This document shows positions 1 to 12,287 of a DNA stretch of 64,000 nucleotides, piece after piece. The notes under the pieces were generated by a model. The model was not told the DNA's origin and did no database searches. It was given only the letters and a program-made list of their open reading frames with translations. Numbering within the stretch: position 1 is the stretch's first letter; each line of letters opens with the position of its first letter. The DNA lies in the NCBI GenBank assembly GCA_028095005.1, contig CM051461.1, positions 169,577,144 to 169,641,143 on the forward strand, given 5' to 3'. The position numbers were made by a program, and so were the translations under genes. Source of the DNA: Rhynchospora pubera (taxonomy: Eukaryota > Streptophyta > Magnoliopsida > Poales > Cyperaceae).

Positions 1-456
1 GAAGATAATCATGTAAAATGGTCTCTTGAAAGATTTTACTAGGACTATGTTACCATATTATTTATGGTATATTCTCGGAACGAGAAATTGTGTTCTGGAC
101 TTCTGGGTGAAAATCCCTATTTATGATAATCTTATCGAATATTTTGCTACTGCATAAACGTAATGGTGTGGTGGAGAGAAACAGATGGAACGGTTCAGGG
201 GTAAATTAGTCTAAAATTTATATTTTCTCTTCATTAAAATAATCCATCCAAACAAGAGATACAAAGGAAAGAAAAATTAATTTTCCTTCCCCTTCAATTT
301 TCATCCAAACAAGAAATATGTAATTATTTCACTTTCCATCCTATTCTTTTTCTTTCCTCTTTAAATTTTTCTTTCCCTCCCATCCTCTACCTTCCAACCA
401 AACACAGTGGTAATGTATCTGTGAACATATTCATTTGTATTGTTTTCGGGGTGTAG

Positions 457-1069
457 GTTGCACGCACAGCTGAAGATGGTGTGGTGGAGTCACTGAAGCT
501 AGAGGAGGAAGACAATAATGACGATGGGTATAAATTTTTAATACTTTGTGATATATTCATTTATTATTATAGACACCGGAGAAGAGATCAACATATAAAC
601 CCTCATTTTTCTAAAAATTAGGCCTGCCGAGGACCTTCTCGTGCCTTATGGCGTGTTGGAAAGTGGACTTTCGATTCTTGAAGAGGATGTAGACTATTGT
701 CCTGAGCAAGATGTAGACTATCATTATATCAACCCGTACGTAGGAGTGTACGCTATGCGGAAAGTGCAGAATGCGCACAGGATATTTGTGTCACAAGTGG
801 ATCATTTGTTGTCTCTTCACACTCGCATTGGCAAGGACACAAGTCACCTAAAAAACATGATGCAAGAACTGGAGGCCAAGTATGCTTTATTGAAGCAATT
901 AGAGGTGTCATATGAAAATATAGGAAATGTTCTTGCAGCCGCCGAGCTTAAGTTGCATACTCACACCAGATCAGAGGGCGCGACTGCTGACAGGACAAGT
1001 GAGAGAAATGGAGGCATTTGCAGCCAGAGAACCGAGTACCCTCACCAGACCAGGGGGTGTGGCCTCTAA
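457..1069 (+). CDS. 3' two exons of an unidentified, coiled-coil-like protein (5' part not resolved)
   Basis: Exon 457-527 follows an acceptor (GTGTAG) and ends at a GT donor (528). Exon 622-1069 follows an AG acceptor. The two join in frame (phase 2) and give about 173 codons ending in TAA. The first exon is acidic (EEEDNNDDG). The second encodes DVDY repeated twice (EEDVDYCPEQDVDYHY), then a helical stretch with heptad-like spacing (VSQVDHLLSLHTRIGKD, then MMQELEAKYALLKQLE), consistent with a coiled coil. The last ~35 residues are low-complexity and may be a read-through tail. I do not recognise the family. The start lies upstream, perhaps outside the window; a short open stretch at 1-40 may be another exon. 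The joined frame and good splice sites argue for a real gene, but expression is unknown. Confidence 0.5.
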
Positions 1070-1139
1070 TAGGCGAGGCAAGAGAATTAGAGGTAGTTGC
1101 AGCCTCCAGCTTGGAGGACCTTCTCGTGCCTTATCACGT

Positions 1140-1453
1140 GTTTTTTTTTTTTTATGTTTTTGCTTTGACAAGTAGTGTAATAAAATGATCAGTTGCTCTG
1201 ATCGTTGGTTATGAGGTTTATTAGTTTTGGAATTATTGTGATTCTCAAGAGGCAGAAAATCGGTAGTAGTTGGTTTTTCAGGTTGGGTAAGATGATAGTT
1301 TTTTTTTTTTTTTTTATGGTTTTTGCTTTGAAAAGTAGTGTTAAAAAATGATAAGTTGCTCTGATAGTTGGTTATAGGTTTACAAGTTTTGGAATTCTTG
1401 TGATTCTCATGAGGCAGAAAATATGATAGTTAGGTGGTTTTTCAGGTTGGGTA
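1140..1453 (+). repeat. Tandem direct duplication, two ~150-165 bp units
   Basis: Units 1140-1289 and 1290-1453 each start with a poly-T run and continue with TTTTTGCTTTGA, AAGTAGTGT and TTGCTCTGAT, ending with GGTTTTTCAGGTTGGGTAA. They are roughly 85% identical by eye. They lie just after the stop of the upstream coding region, so they may be a duplicated 3' UTR. A shorter copy of the coding sequence (GGACCTTCTCGTGCCTTAT) also occurs at 631 and 1115. Confidence 0.7.
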
Positions 1454-2675
1454 AAATGAAGGTTTTCTTTGTCAGATTGTAGTTTTAACCGTTCAAAGAA
1501 ATTCCTAGCATGAATATGAAAAATTTTACTACAAATTTTAGTCAAAAGCTCCTTTTTATAAGTAACATCATAGTACAGTATTCCAATAATAATGATAGTT
1601 AAAGATGGCTTTACTCAAAGAAATAACAAATAAATCGAGTAGGCATTTCACTTCTAAAGTGAGGGGCCTAACTGGTTGTTACAATAATAAAAAGAAGAAT
1701 TCCCACATTGGTGCGAAAGAAAGAGTTTAATAGGCCGTTTGTCCTAGCATTAAATCAAATCAATGTCGAACAACCTTTATGATTTCTGATGGAGACCCTG
1801 TAACAACTTTTTGCAAATTTGCATGCGTATTTCATCCATTGCATTCCTTGGTTTGGTAAAGACTGATACAATCGCACATGGATGCAACTGAAAACAAATG
1901 GGACCGACCACATTACCAGAAGGCACAATTTTTCTTTGATGATGAGAAGTAGATTCTGGTTTCCCATTGCTTTTGCAAATCTCAGTAGGGTCAACTATTT
2001 TACCGGCAATTTTTCTTTAATATCTTATTTGTTGCCCCAAAATCAGGCCTCATTCCATTCGATTCCTAATTAGCTATTCTCAGTAGCATCTAAACTTCAG
2101 GTTACACTAAAAAAAAGGGAAATACACAACACTATACACGAACGCTACATGTGCAGATTTAAGTTTTTGCAATCAAGTTTTTAAATGATGAAGATAGTAT
2201 AACAATTTTTTTCAAGTATTCATGTATTTCATACCATGTTGAAGATAAGTTGCAGAACAAGTAAAAATTCACCAATTGAGTTTTCCAATAAAAAATAACA
2301 CAAGAAGACAATAATCCACGATAAATACATACATCTTTTTTCTTGAACAATATCCATCTGTTTCAATTTACTCTCAACGGTGTACCTAAATTCTAAAAAC
2401 AGGGAAGCAAAGAAGACAGACACCTTGACAATTGAATTGTACCTTGAATTGGGAGGTAAACAACAGCTCTCAAGTAAGCAATTTTGTAAAACGAGAGACA
2501 AATATACCCTCATTGCCAACAACACTGCTGCCAAGGCCTCGCATTCTGATATAACAACGAAGCATGCAGCGGTTGCGAAGCAAAGACCACCAACTGTGTT
2601 AATCCTAAGTAAACTATAAGTATTATCACAACCAAACCTATACTATACCAAATAACACTTGTGCATTTGACAAAA
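1454..2675. other. Non-coding stretch before the pectate lyase 3' end
   Basis: AT-rich sequence with only short open frames and no recognised protein. The last few hundred bases are probably 3' UTR or downstream sequence of the minus-strand pectate lyase. Confidence 0.5.
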
Positions 2676-5615
2676 CTAGCATTCGTTTCCCTTCTTGCAA
2701 GAGAGAACCCCAGCTCCAGAGGTAATGGTGCCGACCATAGATGATGGTTTTGCCCCAAGGCTAGAGGCACGGGAGTAACTAGCTGAGGCACCAGCACCAG
2801 ACGGGGTAAAATAGGCACCGTTCAATAGGAGATCTCCTTCAGATCTCCAGTTCCAGCCTTGCCACACTCCCTGCTCTGTGTCAACCCGCTTGGTCACCTA
2901 TCAAAAGACAAAAATAGAAAGAATTGGCCTCAAATTCAAGTTGTCGGTATCAAATTTATAAATATAATGGTGATGACATAGTTATTTACCTCTTTGGCAA
3001 AAGGGTTGGCAGGGGCAAGGTAGCGGTTGCCCTGGCTGTTGATGGTCGGTGCAGCACTTCCACCAATTGCATACATTTCCCAATGAGTGTAATCGTTGTT
3101 CACCACATGGAAGTACCCATGCCTACACCTAAATGTTTCTCAAAAGTGAAAGCTAGAATCAGAAGCACACCTTCATGTTTTCAATTAGGAATTTTGGTTA
3201 TTAATTGCAAAGTTCAGCTTAAATAAAGCCTAGTTTTAGTCCAATTGGGGACAAACAAAATTTAATTCCACACTTGCCCTCTCATTTTGTAGCATTGCAG
3301 GTTTAATTGCCAATTACATGAACAGTCTAACAGATTCTCTAAGTGATAATAACAGCCTCAATTTAAGGAAAGTAAATATCTAAAATGCATCAGTACCTTG
3401 GCATTCTCTGAATCAACCCCTCGCCAAAATGGTTGAATGCAATGGTGACTTGCATTGACTTGTCCTTATCGTACGAGTCACTGTGCCCCAGCAACATCAC
3501 CTCATTGTGGTGAGTGAAATGGTTGTTTGAAATGGTAATTGCAGTTGACCCCATCACAGCATCAACCAACCCATCAGCGCAATTCCACATGGAACAGTGG
3601 TCTACCCAGATATGGCTCGATCCAAATATAGAGACTCCATCACCATCAGCCATGGTGCGCCAGCCATAGTGGCTCGGTGAGCTTCTCACCATTGCATTAC
3701 CAGTTGGCTTGCAATCATGGATATGCAACCCGTGTATGATGATGTTGGTCACAAACTGCACAGTGATGCATGCACCCCCTGATTTTAGAGTATCACATTA
3801 CATATTTGTCAGTATATTCAATGTACTAAGCAACTCTAATTAGTAATTAGCAAGTCCTGCATACAGATTGGAAACAAAGTTGCTCTTAAAATTTGGTAAA
3901 TATGGTGGTGAGATGGGAAAACTAATGACCTGAAATGTGGACATTGGCACCACGGCCGTCAATTGTCTTGAAGCTATTCATAATAAGCTCTTCTTTTAGA
4001 GTTATGACCATGTCATGTTTGAAAATGATCCACAAGGGCTCATCTTGGATGACAGCATAGCGCAGAGTGCCGGGTTTGGGGTTAATGGGATCATCATCAG
4101 AGGAATCGGTGACCTCATAAATGCGGCCATCACGACCACCAAGAGCATTCCGTCCAAAGCCTATACCACAATCGGCAAGGCGTTGGCGGTTGTTGTGCCA
4201 GTCAGAGTCACACCTCCAGCAGTCATCAATCGGGTTGCCGGTCCCACAGGAAGAGAGGTAGCTCAGGGAACGACGGTTTGTGCTGTTCACTATGGTCCTA
4301 TTGATAACATAGAAGAAAATTATTAATAAGGTAAATAACTAAAATTATTTTGATGTGAACATTAATGAAAGATTTGTCCTAAGGTCCCTCAACTGCCTGG
4401 TGAATTATATATATACACTAAATTAAACTAAGAGAATAGTACAGTTTATTTCCTTTTCCTGATTTCAGGTGAAGAAGCGATCTTGACATGAAAAGTTCGT
4501 TCAAACAAGATAAATAAAACAAGCAATATTTACCTCAGAAATTTGGACTAGAAAACACAGACAAATTGGAAGATTGAAAATAACAGGAAAACAACACATG
4601 CCAATGACGACAAATTTCTGACCTTGTTTGGATTATTGGACTGTTGGTCTAGGGACCCAGAAAAGGGATTTGCACAAACAGTCAAACAGAGCAAGACCTA
4701 TGCTGTGCATGCCATGTGAGAATTAATGCTAGGGGACTGAAAAAAGGTAGAGAAAATTGGGTGGGAGTATCCATGCAAAAAAGGTGTGGCCTAATTAATG
4801 AAACTTCTCAGACCCCACAAACAGTAAAGAGATTAGAAGATTTTCCCTTTATTGCTCTCCATTAGCAATTAATAGTTTGGTGTTTGGTGCATGGGGATGG
4901 GGAAATGCACCATGCCACTCGCTGTCTTGTGTGTGTAATAGTGTTCATGGGACCTTGCCATGGTTCATGGGGTGTCCGTGTCTCCCGTTTCCATTAGCAA
5001 TACCTTTCCAGTGGCAGACAGTGTAAAACCGAACAGTGTGTCAAATAAGAATATAAGATACCCCCATTTTTGACGATAATTCTTTGTTATCTTATCTCCA
5101 TTCCGTACAACAAGAGAGGCTTTTCCGTACTATATTTGAAAGTAATGGCAATACCATTGTGATATATGAAAATTATTTTCTAACGAGAGGCAACAATTGT
5201 GTACTTTTACCAGGGAATGGCAACTTTTACTTTTTAAGAAATGGAGAGTACAAAATTATTAATGACACCGAATTTAGATAATAAATGCCTTTGGCAGTCC
5301 AACGAATGAGATCTGACTAGGTATTTTTTGGCAGTAGTGGGAATCCCAAAGAAATTAAATACAACAACAAATTGGCAAATTCAATAGAAACATATAAAAT
5401 TTCCCCGAACGGCGCCGACACAGAGGCAACGGTCCTGTTCCAACTAAACCCGAATCCGAAGTCGCATTTTATTTTATAATTTCTTTACAACAATAGTAAC
5501 AGTAAAATATAGTTGAGATGTAGAAAAATACTTACTGAGCGACCGTTGAGGCGACGGCATCAGGATCCTCTACGGCGCCAAAAACAGATCTGAAGGTATC
5601 CAAGGCAAAAAACAT
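2676..5615 (-). CDS. Pectate lyase (polysaccharide lyase family 1), five exons
   Basis: Pectate lyases cleave de-esterified pectin in the cell wall by calcium-dependent beta-elimination. Minus-strand exons are 5615-5536, 4297-3930, 3778-3397, 3128-2990 and 2897-2676. Every junction is GT/AG and every phase matches, giving 396 residues. Family blocks are plain: [125 protein letters not shown] and WNWRSEGDLLLNGAYFTPSG. Length fits the plant family. The first exon (VFGAVEDPDAV) was found by its compatible phase across a 1.2-kb intron. No clear signal peptide follows the ATG at 5615, so a further upstream exon joined at the TTCAG acceptor near 5591 is possible. The reading frame has no lesion. 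Confidence 0.93.
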
Positions 5616-5918
5616 TAAAACATATAATTACAAAATTATCCTCTATTATTAATTCAACGGATATAAATTGCGCAATGTACGGAGAAGAGATAGCGCCGCC
5701 TCGAGACAAGAATCTCTTAACGGCCACAAGTGGGATTCTATCCGGAATTTAGGAGAAAGAAAAATTTATTACAGAACAATCCCAAGAAAAATATATTTAA
5801 CAAATAAATAAATACACGATGTTTTTGGTAAATAGACCCGTAGGTATTCAATTAAAAAGTAAATACACGACAGTGTTCTACTACTTTCTACCTTTTTACG
5901 GATTTGACCGTTTGACCA

Positions 5919-5920
5919 TC

Positions 5921-5951
<31 letters not shown>

Positions 5952-6320
5952 TCTCACACTGTCCACCACTCCAAAAGGAGGGTTGATTTGATTGGCCTCA
6001 ACCTTTACGCATATTCGCATAAGAATTCCGTACAACGACCTAAACCGCTAGGGTTTAAGAAATGGACGGCTCTGATTTAACTAATGTCAGTATCGACGGT
6101 CCGATTGGATTATTGGAATGATGTTCTCTTTTTCACTGACCTGGTGGCCGGAGAAGGAGAGGAAGCAGAATCATTCACCGTGGCTTCTCTCAGGTACCTT
6201 CTAGAAGCTCCTCCGTTCCTGCAAAATACCACCGAAATTGAATTATGCAAAATGAACCCTCTAAGATATCTAATGCTTAATATTTCAAAAAGCAAACAGA
6301 GCGCCAAGGAAATAAATTAA
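5919..6320 (+). other. CT-rich leader and possible broken gene start
   Basis: A (CT)n tract at about 5921-5951 is followed by a telo-box-like motif (CTAGGGTTTAAG, about 6048) and ATG at 6062, the usual arrangement of a plant 5' UTR. The frame MDGSDLTNVSIDGPIGLLE stops after 19 codons. A second frame from 6084 runs 78 codons (start MSVSTVRLDYWNDVLFF, with an AG|GTACC donor-like site near 6194). The two frames overlap by a +1 shift, so a frameshifted or truncated gene is possible. No family recognised. Confidence 0.25.
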
Positions 6321-6920
6321 TTAAGAGTGAATATTTGCATTGCAAAGAATGTAGTATACTACATTGCATCTAAATATCAAAATTCGTGCCATGACAAATT
6401 CAGTAACTTTATATTTGAGAAAGAGGAAAGTAAATTTTGCTAAAAGAAGGGAGACACCTAATTAGCAATTTTGGTTGAAATTACTGAAAGAAAAAGGTTT
6501 GAAATAAACCCAATTCAAAGGCTGGACCACAGAAACATGAGCAGCTTCCAAAATTCTAAAGCTAGCAAGAGAAGAAGCAGTGCAGTGTGAAAGAAAATTA
6601 AGAAAGAGCTAAACTTGGGTTTAATGAAACATTAACAGAGTACTAAATGCAGTTCAATTGAAGAGTGTGTTGTGAAATTGAGAAAATATAAGAGACAAAA
6701 AGAGGTGCTTGGAAACAGAGATGCCACAAGAACAGTTTCTCCACTTAAATGTCAGATCTAATGCTTGAACTCTGAGTAAATTACCAAATTGCACCAAGAA
6801 ATCCCAAATCGATACATTAACAAGAGCATTTTATACCAAATACTACCACAAGCTACATATGGCGTTCCTAACTGAGCATCTTTCATCAAAAGGGAAGAAT
6901 TGACGAAAAGAGTTTCAGAA

Positions 6921-7100
6921 TTACAAAATTGAACCCATAAAAAATGCAGCTTGTGAAAAGAAAAGACAAATTAAGAGAGAATTGAACCATGAATTCAAAA
7001 GCTGGGTATCCTTTAAGCCCCCAAGCAGAGCCACACCACCTCCAATCACCACGAGAAACCCTAACACAGCCAGGGAAACCCATTTCAAACCTCCCGCCAT
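6921..7100 (-). CDS. Small membrane-anchored protein, 59 aa, unknown function
   Basis: The frame starts at ATG 7098-7100 (MAGGLKWVSLAVLGFLVVIG) directly after a CT-rich leader and ends at 6921. Residues about 7-29 form one strong hydrophobic segment rich in glycine, typical of a signal anchor. Residues 32-58 contain a second hydrophobic stretch. A TATA-like element (CTATAAAAAAG on the minus strand, about 7215-7225) lies ~115 bp upstream, which makes this more credible than the other short frames nearby. A donor-like TTTTGTAATT at the end means the gene could be spliced to a further exon. Function unknown. Confidence 0.5.
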   Translation of the reverse strand: MAGGLKWVSLAVLGFLVVIGGGVALLGGLKDTQLLNSWFNSLLICLFFSQAAFFMGSIL

Positions 7101-7650
7101 TGCTCTCTCTCTCTCTTTCTCTCTCTCTCCTTGGATGAGAAAAAAGTAGAAGCTAGAATCGAGGGAGAGAGAAGACAGAAAAGGTATAGAGCTCAAAAGA
7201 GAAGAGAGAGGCTCCTTTTTTATAGTTCGATTTGGCTCTCGGCGCCTCCTGTGCTTTTAACCATGGTTAAAGAAGTTAACTCGATACTGCCACTTTAACC
7301 GCGCGCGTACGGATACTGTTAGACGCTCCCAGCACGTTCGATTTCGATCAGACGGATGATGATCGCTCAATTTTTGTCTTACCGGAGTGCCCGCGAGAAA
7401 CAGGTTTAGTCGTTGAGACCATGTTTACAGTCCGATCTGAATCGGACAGCTGAGATTTTTGAAAAAAAAAGTAAATGTTGAAGTGGAGAGAGCCGGAATT
7501 ACAGTTGTTACGCAAGGTGACCCGTCCTGAGGAGGTAGTTATTAACGGACGTTATAACGGTTCTCATTTATTAGCCGCCTGGGTAAAGAGCAACTGACGT
7601 CGTCTTGGTCCGTGCTTTGCACGTGGTTAGACTGCCACCGCCCACCCGCT
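7101..7650 (-). promoter_or_regulatory. Probable promoter of the small membrane-protein gene
   Basis: Seen on the minus strand: a TATA-like box at about 7215-7225, a CT/GA-rich leader at 7100-7210, and a G-box CACGTG at 7620-7625 with a TGACGTC element near 7595. The stretch is less AT-rich than its surroundings. That these elements act on the gene is inference. Confidence 0.4.
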
Positions 7651-8066
7651 ACAGCTCTGCACATGATACATCCTTACTTTTTGCGAATATTTGTTATATG
7701 TCCACAGAAGTTATGTAATTTGTTTATGTTGATCTTTTTATATGCTTTGGTGCTTCGAGTGTGTTCCGAAGAGTGAATCGGTAAGGAGAGAAAGAGAAGG
7801 GAGACAGGAAGTAAATAAAGGTGGATAAAAAAAAAAATAAGAACTACTTTGGTTAAGTTTTGAAGAATTCTTTCCTTCCATTTTCGGTGTAAGAATGTTA
7901 ATTTTCCTACATTTTTCTGTTTTTCCTTTTACTTCCTTATCAAATTCCTGTGTAGATCTTTAAGATCATTGAATCAACTAATTTTCAAAAAGAGAACAAA
8001 AGGTACTTACTAATACAACTGATATACCATCTATTTGACTATAATAATTAATCTTATTTTTTAATA
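7651..8066. other. AT-rich spacer
   Basis: No gene, repeat or motif that I can support; only scattered A/T runs. Confidence 0.4.
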
Positions 8067-8878
8067 GGGTGATTTAGATTTATGCCATTGTCAAAATTTT
8101 AAATTAGAGATATGCCATCACTAAATGACAAATTATTTTTATGCCATCATTAAATGGCAAAATTGTATTTATGCCATTCCTTAATTGATATGACCATGAT
8201 ACCCTTTTAAATATGCCATCATAAAATATTAAAATTAGAAATATGCCATATAAAATATTAGAATTAAAAATATATTATCGCAACAGAAATTATTAATTTT
8301 ATGATACTATGTAACAATTACAATTGTTTTATGCCACTATAAAATTACAAAATTGATTTATATTATTAGAATCTTCAATTTTGTTTTAAACCAGCTTGAT
8401 TTCTAGTGAAAAACAGAACAAACAATAATCGTGCCTCAAATGGAGACTCATAAAAATGACTAAATTGTGCCTCATAAAAATCCAATTGGAGAGTTGGAGA
8501 CTCAAATGGACACAAATAGGCCATTTAACTAGATCGTGCCTCGTAAATCTTGGTTTTTTGTAAAAATGAAAATTATGTTCGTGGCGTGCAGAGAAACAAC
8601 GCTTACGTACAGGGGCAAGGGAGATCAACTGTATAATTTTTGTTCGTCAAGTTTTTTTTCGTTTTCTTAATGACCTAATCTACCGAGGGATAATTTGGGT
8701 ATTTCTAAAAAACTAGAGTGGCATATTTCTAAGTAAAGTGGCTTATTTCTGATTTTAGAAGAAATTGATGGCATAAAACTAATTTTAACCTTTTATAGTG
8801 GCATAAAATTAATTTGTAATTTAAGAATGACATTTCTCTCATTGTCAATTTTCATAATGACATAAAACTAATTATTCC
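8067..8878. mobile_element. MULE-like MITE, 812 bp, 9-bp TSD
   Basis: The element is flanked on both sides by TTTTTAATA (8058-8066 and 8879-8887). Ends are inverted: GGGTGATTTAGATTTATGCC on the left and GGAATAATTAGTTTTATGTC reading in from the right, with diverged similarity for about 50 bp or more. The interior repeats the motif TTTATGCCAT many times. There is no coding capacity. A 9-bp TSD points to the Mutator superfamily. Confidence 0.8.
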
Positions 8879-9040
8879 TTTTTAATATTGATATATGTGC
8901 GTACAATATTCATCAAGATTTCGAAAACATGTGTGATTATTTTAATGGTTTTTTCACGAATACAATTAATTATACTACAATGTACCAAAACAAAGGTTCA
9001 GTATTTGTTGATTTACATTTTTCTTTTTATTCTCTGCAAT

Positions 9041-9369
9041 TAGAGGTGTCAAACGTTGAAACGGAAGACGGAACAGACCTGTTCCGCTTCCATTCCGTTT
9101 CAGTCAACGGAACAGAAATTGATTCCGTTTAACGTTCCGTTTCGTCAAACGTAACAAAATTTCATTCCGTTTAACGTTTCGTCCTTTATTTATCATTGAT
9201 TTCAGCAGAATTCCGTCCATTTCCGTGTTCCGTTTACGTTCCGTTCGTTTTTTTCATTTTTGTTTCCGTTCCATTTTCAGAAACTGAATTGATTTTCTAT
9301 TTCATTTAACGTTTCGTTCGGACGGAATGGAACGGAACACGTGCGTGGAACGGAATATTGACACCCCTA
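9041..9369. mobile_element. hAT-like MITE with CGTTCCGTTT-rich interior (copy 1)
   Basis: TSD TCTGCAAT at 9033-9040 and 9370-9377. Ends are TAGAGGTGTCAAACGTT and the inverse of GACACCCCTA. The interior is built from GGAACG/CGTTCC and AACGGAAT/ATTCCGTT words on both strands. Same family as the copies at 12646, 13799, 16651 and 31637. Confidence 0.85.
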
Positions 9370-10149
9370 TCTGCAATCACCATCCTTCAAAATTAAATTG
9401 AATAAAATAATAACCTCTCTCGACTACTTATGATTGAGTAACTTAAACAATTTTTTTTACTCGGTAAGTGACATTTGTTTTCCCTGTCATATCACTTGAA
9501 ACCAACATAGCAAATTTTCTGTTTCTCTTTCTAGTTGCCACGATATAGTAGCAAATGCAATTTTATTCTCGATTATTTTCATATGTCATTTCAATAACAT
9601 AAAATTAAAATTATGATTTGAGTGATTCTGTTAGATGTCCCATTCCTTATCATGGAGAAAACATAAATTTGAGAGTACAATATATATCATGATGTTACAT
9701 ATAATATGCCACGAAATAAGATGTTTATGCTTAGGAGCTGCCTGAAGTATTTGGGCCTTAGTTTGATCGGCGTTTATTAATATTAAAAAATTGAAAGCAA
9801 TAAAAAAGATGTGATTTCTCTACGACTAGTAAAGGAGACAGGAGCATTTTGGGTTGGACAACAGTTAAACTTTTAATGATTCTCAATCACAATCATTTAT
9901 TCGTTTATCGTAATTAATCTAGCGTTCAATGACTTGTGACAATGTAACCTCGCTCGTCATATTTTTTGAGAACTATGTTCCATTTTTTTTTAAAAAAAAA
10001 GCAACCTGCAAAAAAATATTATTTGTCCTTGAAGTCTAGAATGTTACAAAATTTTCCTTTCCCAAAAACAGCTCGTGGATATATATTTGTTTATTGGCGC
10101 TTTTTGGCAAAATTTTATTCACGTTTCTCGAACATATTTTTTATTTTTT
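9370..10149. other. AT-rich spacer
   Basis: No supported gene or element. Confidence 0.4.
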
Positions 10150-10290
10150 TTAAAGATAAATTGGGGGTTAAGGTTCCAATTTATTTCTAAATTAAATGTC
10201 TATAAAAGATCTCGATTCGAACATGCGACCTCTCACTTGAGATGCATTGCTCTATTACTCGAACAGATTATTCGGCAGATTTTTTTCCCC
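10150..10290 (-). mobile_element. Possible SINE (tRNA-derived) remnant
   Basis: Reading the minus strand, AGTGAGAGGTCGCATGTTCG followed by AATC resembles the internal Pol III promoter B box (GGTTCGANTCC) with the preceding tRNA-like bases. A box, 3' tail and TSD were not identified, so this is tentative. Confidence 0.3.
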
Positions 10291-10579
10291 CTAAATTTCA
10301 AATAGAAAAATAAATTATTTCAACTTATTTTGGCCAACGCTAATAACTTATTTTTCAGCACAGTATTTCAACTCTAATAAATCAGTATAAAATTTGCATT
10401 ATGACCATCTTCTGCTGTTGAAGTATTTTCAAATGAAAATAAAAACATTCCAACAATTATGAAGTGGTTACTGTAAGAATTGTTGCACATCAGAAATATA
10501 TCTATTTTGTGAGAATTGACGAGAGGTCTTTGTCACATTTTATTTCGAAATAAGCCCGAGGAGGCGAGGACTCATTTTA

Positions 10580-10771
10580 AAATTGAGATCCGCTGCCGCG
10601 CTACACAGCGTGTCGCGCGGTATGCTGACCGTTTGATTAAGATCCAATGGACAAGGGAGCCCCGTGCATGTAACCTAGATTGGTAGGCCCGTAAAAAATG
10701 AACCGTCCGATCAAGTTCAGACGGCTCGTAGTGCGCGACACGCGGTGTAGCGCAACAGCGAATCCGGATTG
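10580..10771. mobile_element. MULE-like MITE, 192 bp, GC-rich TIRs
   Basis: A 9-bp TSD CTCATTTTA lies at 10571-10579 and 10772-10780. TIRs of about 40 bp contain GATCCGCTGCCGCGCTACAC on the left and, inverted from the right, GGATTCGCTGTTGCGCTACA. Much more GC-rich than the flanks. Confidence 0.85.
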
Positions 10772-12154
10772 CTCATTTTATCTTCAAAAAACATGTATCT
10801 ATTTCTTTATTTCTTCAAAAAAAAAAAAAAAAACATGTATCTATTTCATAACGCCAACAACTTTTACAAAAAGGAGCTGCCTTTATAATTAACAGATGAA
10901 GAAATAAGAGGCTACATCTGCATAAACTACTGTTTTATTTTTTACTTTTTAACCAGCAACAACTATACCTTCATAAAGTGGGGCCCACCGGGAGAACAAG
11001 GTCTCTCCGGCAGCAGTGGTCGGTTTGGGGTGCGTGCACTTGAGGTTTCTTTGCCGCAGAATCAGAATCAGAAACTCTGTTTAATATATTTTTATTTCAT
11101 AAAGGTAAATATGTTTGGATAAAGTATAAACTACCTCTATGCTCTATTCAAGTAAATTTGGATAAACAGTTTAACACCATGTTGTATATAAAATTGCTCT
11201 TTAGTACATCTAGTGAGCATGAATATTTTTATACAACTGAATGACATCGGAGGGATGAAGATAAGACTAAAAATTATTTAATAATTTATGTGCAAATAAA
11301 AAGGAGTTGAATAAATACGGTCCAGCTATGTCTGTCAGATACCTTCCACATAGTAGTAAGGTGTATGATGGTCACAGGAGATCAAAATTCTAAGGGTTAG
11401 GATCAGGGTTTTACGATTGGATAATTTGCACGCTAACTAATCATAACTTGTCATCACGCTTGTCGAGGCTGTTTTAATGCATTCCCTATTCTCCCATCAA
11501 ACATGAGTTTGTCTTTAAATTAAAAAAAAATATGAGTTTGTCTTCCCATGTACCCTCCCTCTGTTATTTTTCACAGCTGTAAAATGCTAAAATGATTGAT
11601 TCCTTGCTTTTAAAGGAATTGGACTAGGTGCCAACAAATCAATTAAGAACGGACACAGTATCAAAAAGAAAAGAAAAAAAAAAAGATTAAGAAAAGGAAG
11701 AACGGTTAGTGACCAAACTGCATTAAATCCGCTTTTACTTTCTGATACGGAATCGAATACAAAAAGTTTTGAACATGAATAAAGATATATATTAAATAAA
11801 AACAGAAATAAATCAAATATTAGACGAATATAAATATAATTCTGATACGAAAAATAGACGTATTATTGTACACTCGTAAGATGTTTAGGACATTATCTTG
11901 ACAAGAAATTGTTAGCTAGAATTATACATTAGCTCAGAAAATACATAATCTCATCTTTTTATTAAATTATTGGATAAAATTTAATAAGAAAAATCAGAAT
12001 TTTTTATGGAGAATGCAAGATTAGAATGTGCAATTAAATTATTAAGTCTAGTAAATGTCAAATTAATTTGTAATTAAAATTGCGTAGACTTTAAATCATA
12101 ATCAGATATTGAAATTTCAAAAAACACGGATTTGAATTTATTATGTATATCTAT
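10772..12154. other. Non-coding AT-rich stretch
   Basis: Only short frames and poly-A/T tracts; no protein or repeat recognised. Confidence 0.4.
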
Positions 12155-12287
12155 GGCCTTGTTTGGATGGGGTTGGAAGAAATGGGAAGAAGTATTGGGA
12201 AGTGTGTAACTTTGTGAAAAGTTTGAATTGTTTATAATAAATATGGATTTTCTTCCTTCTTCCTATTTGAACTTGATTCGAACAAGG
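12155..12287. mobile_element. Decayed Tourist-like MITE
   Basis: Left end GGCCTTGTTTGGATGGGG, right end GATTCGAACAAGG, with the family's interior words (AAGTATTGGGAAGTGTGTAA and TTTATAATAAA). The TSD is no longer exact. Confidence 0.5.

Noticed and set aside
2229..2818. Minus-strand frames of 101 and 102 codons near the pectate lyase
   Set aside because: They overlap the last exon out of frame or its 3' region, with no motif.
4531..4605. Alternative first exon of the pectate lyase with a hydrophobic peptide
   Set aside because: Its phase (0) does not match the next exon, whereas the exon at 5536-5615 joins in phase and continues the family sequence.
9051..9132. Frames in the 9, 12.8 and 31.7 kb MITEs (such as the 105-codon one at 12808)
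   Set aside because: All lie within copies of the hAT-like MITE, which is non-coding.
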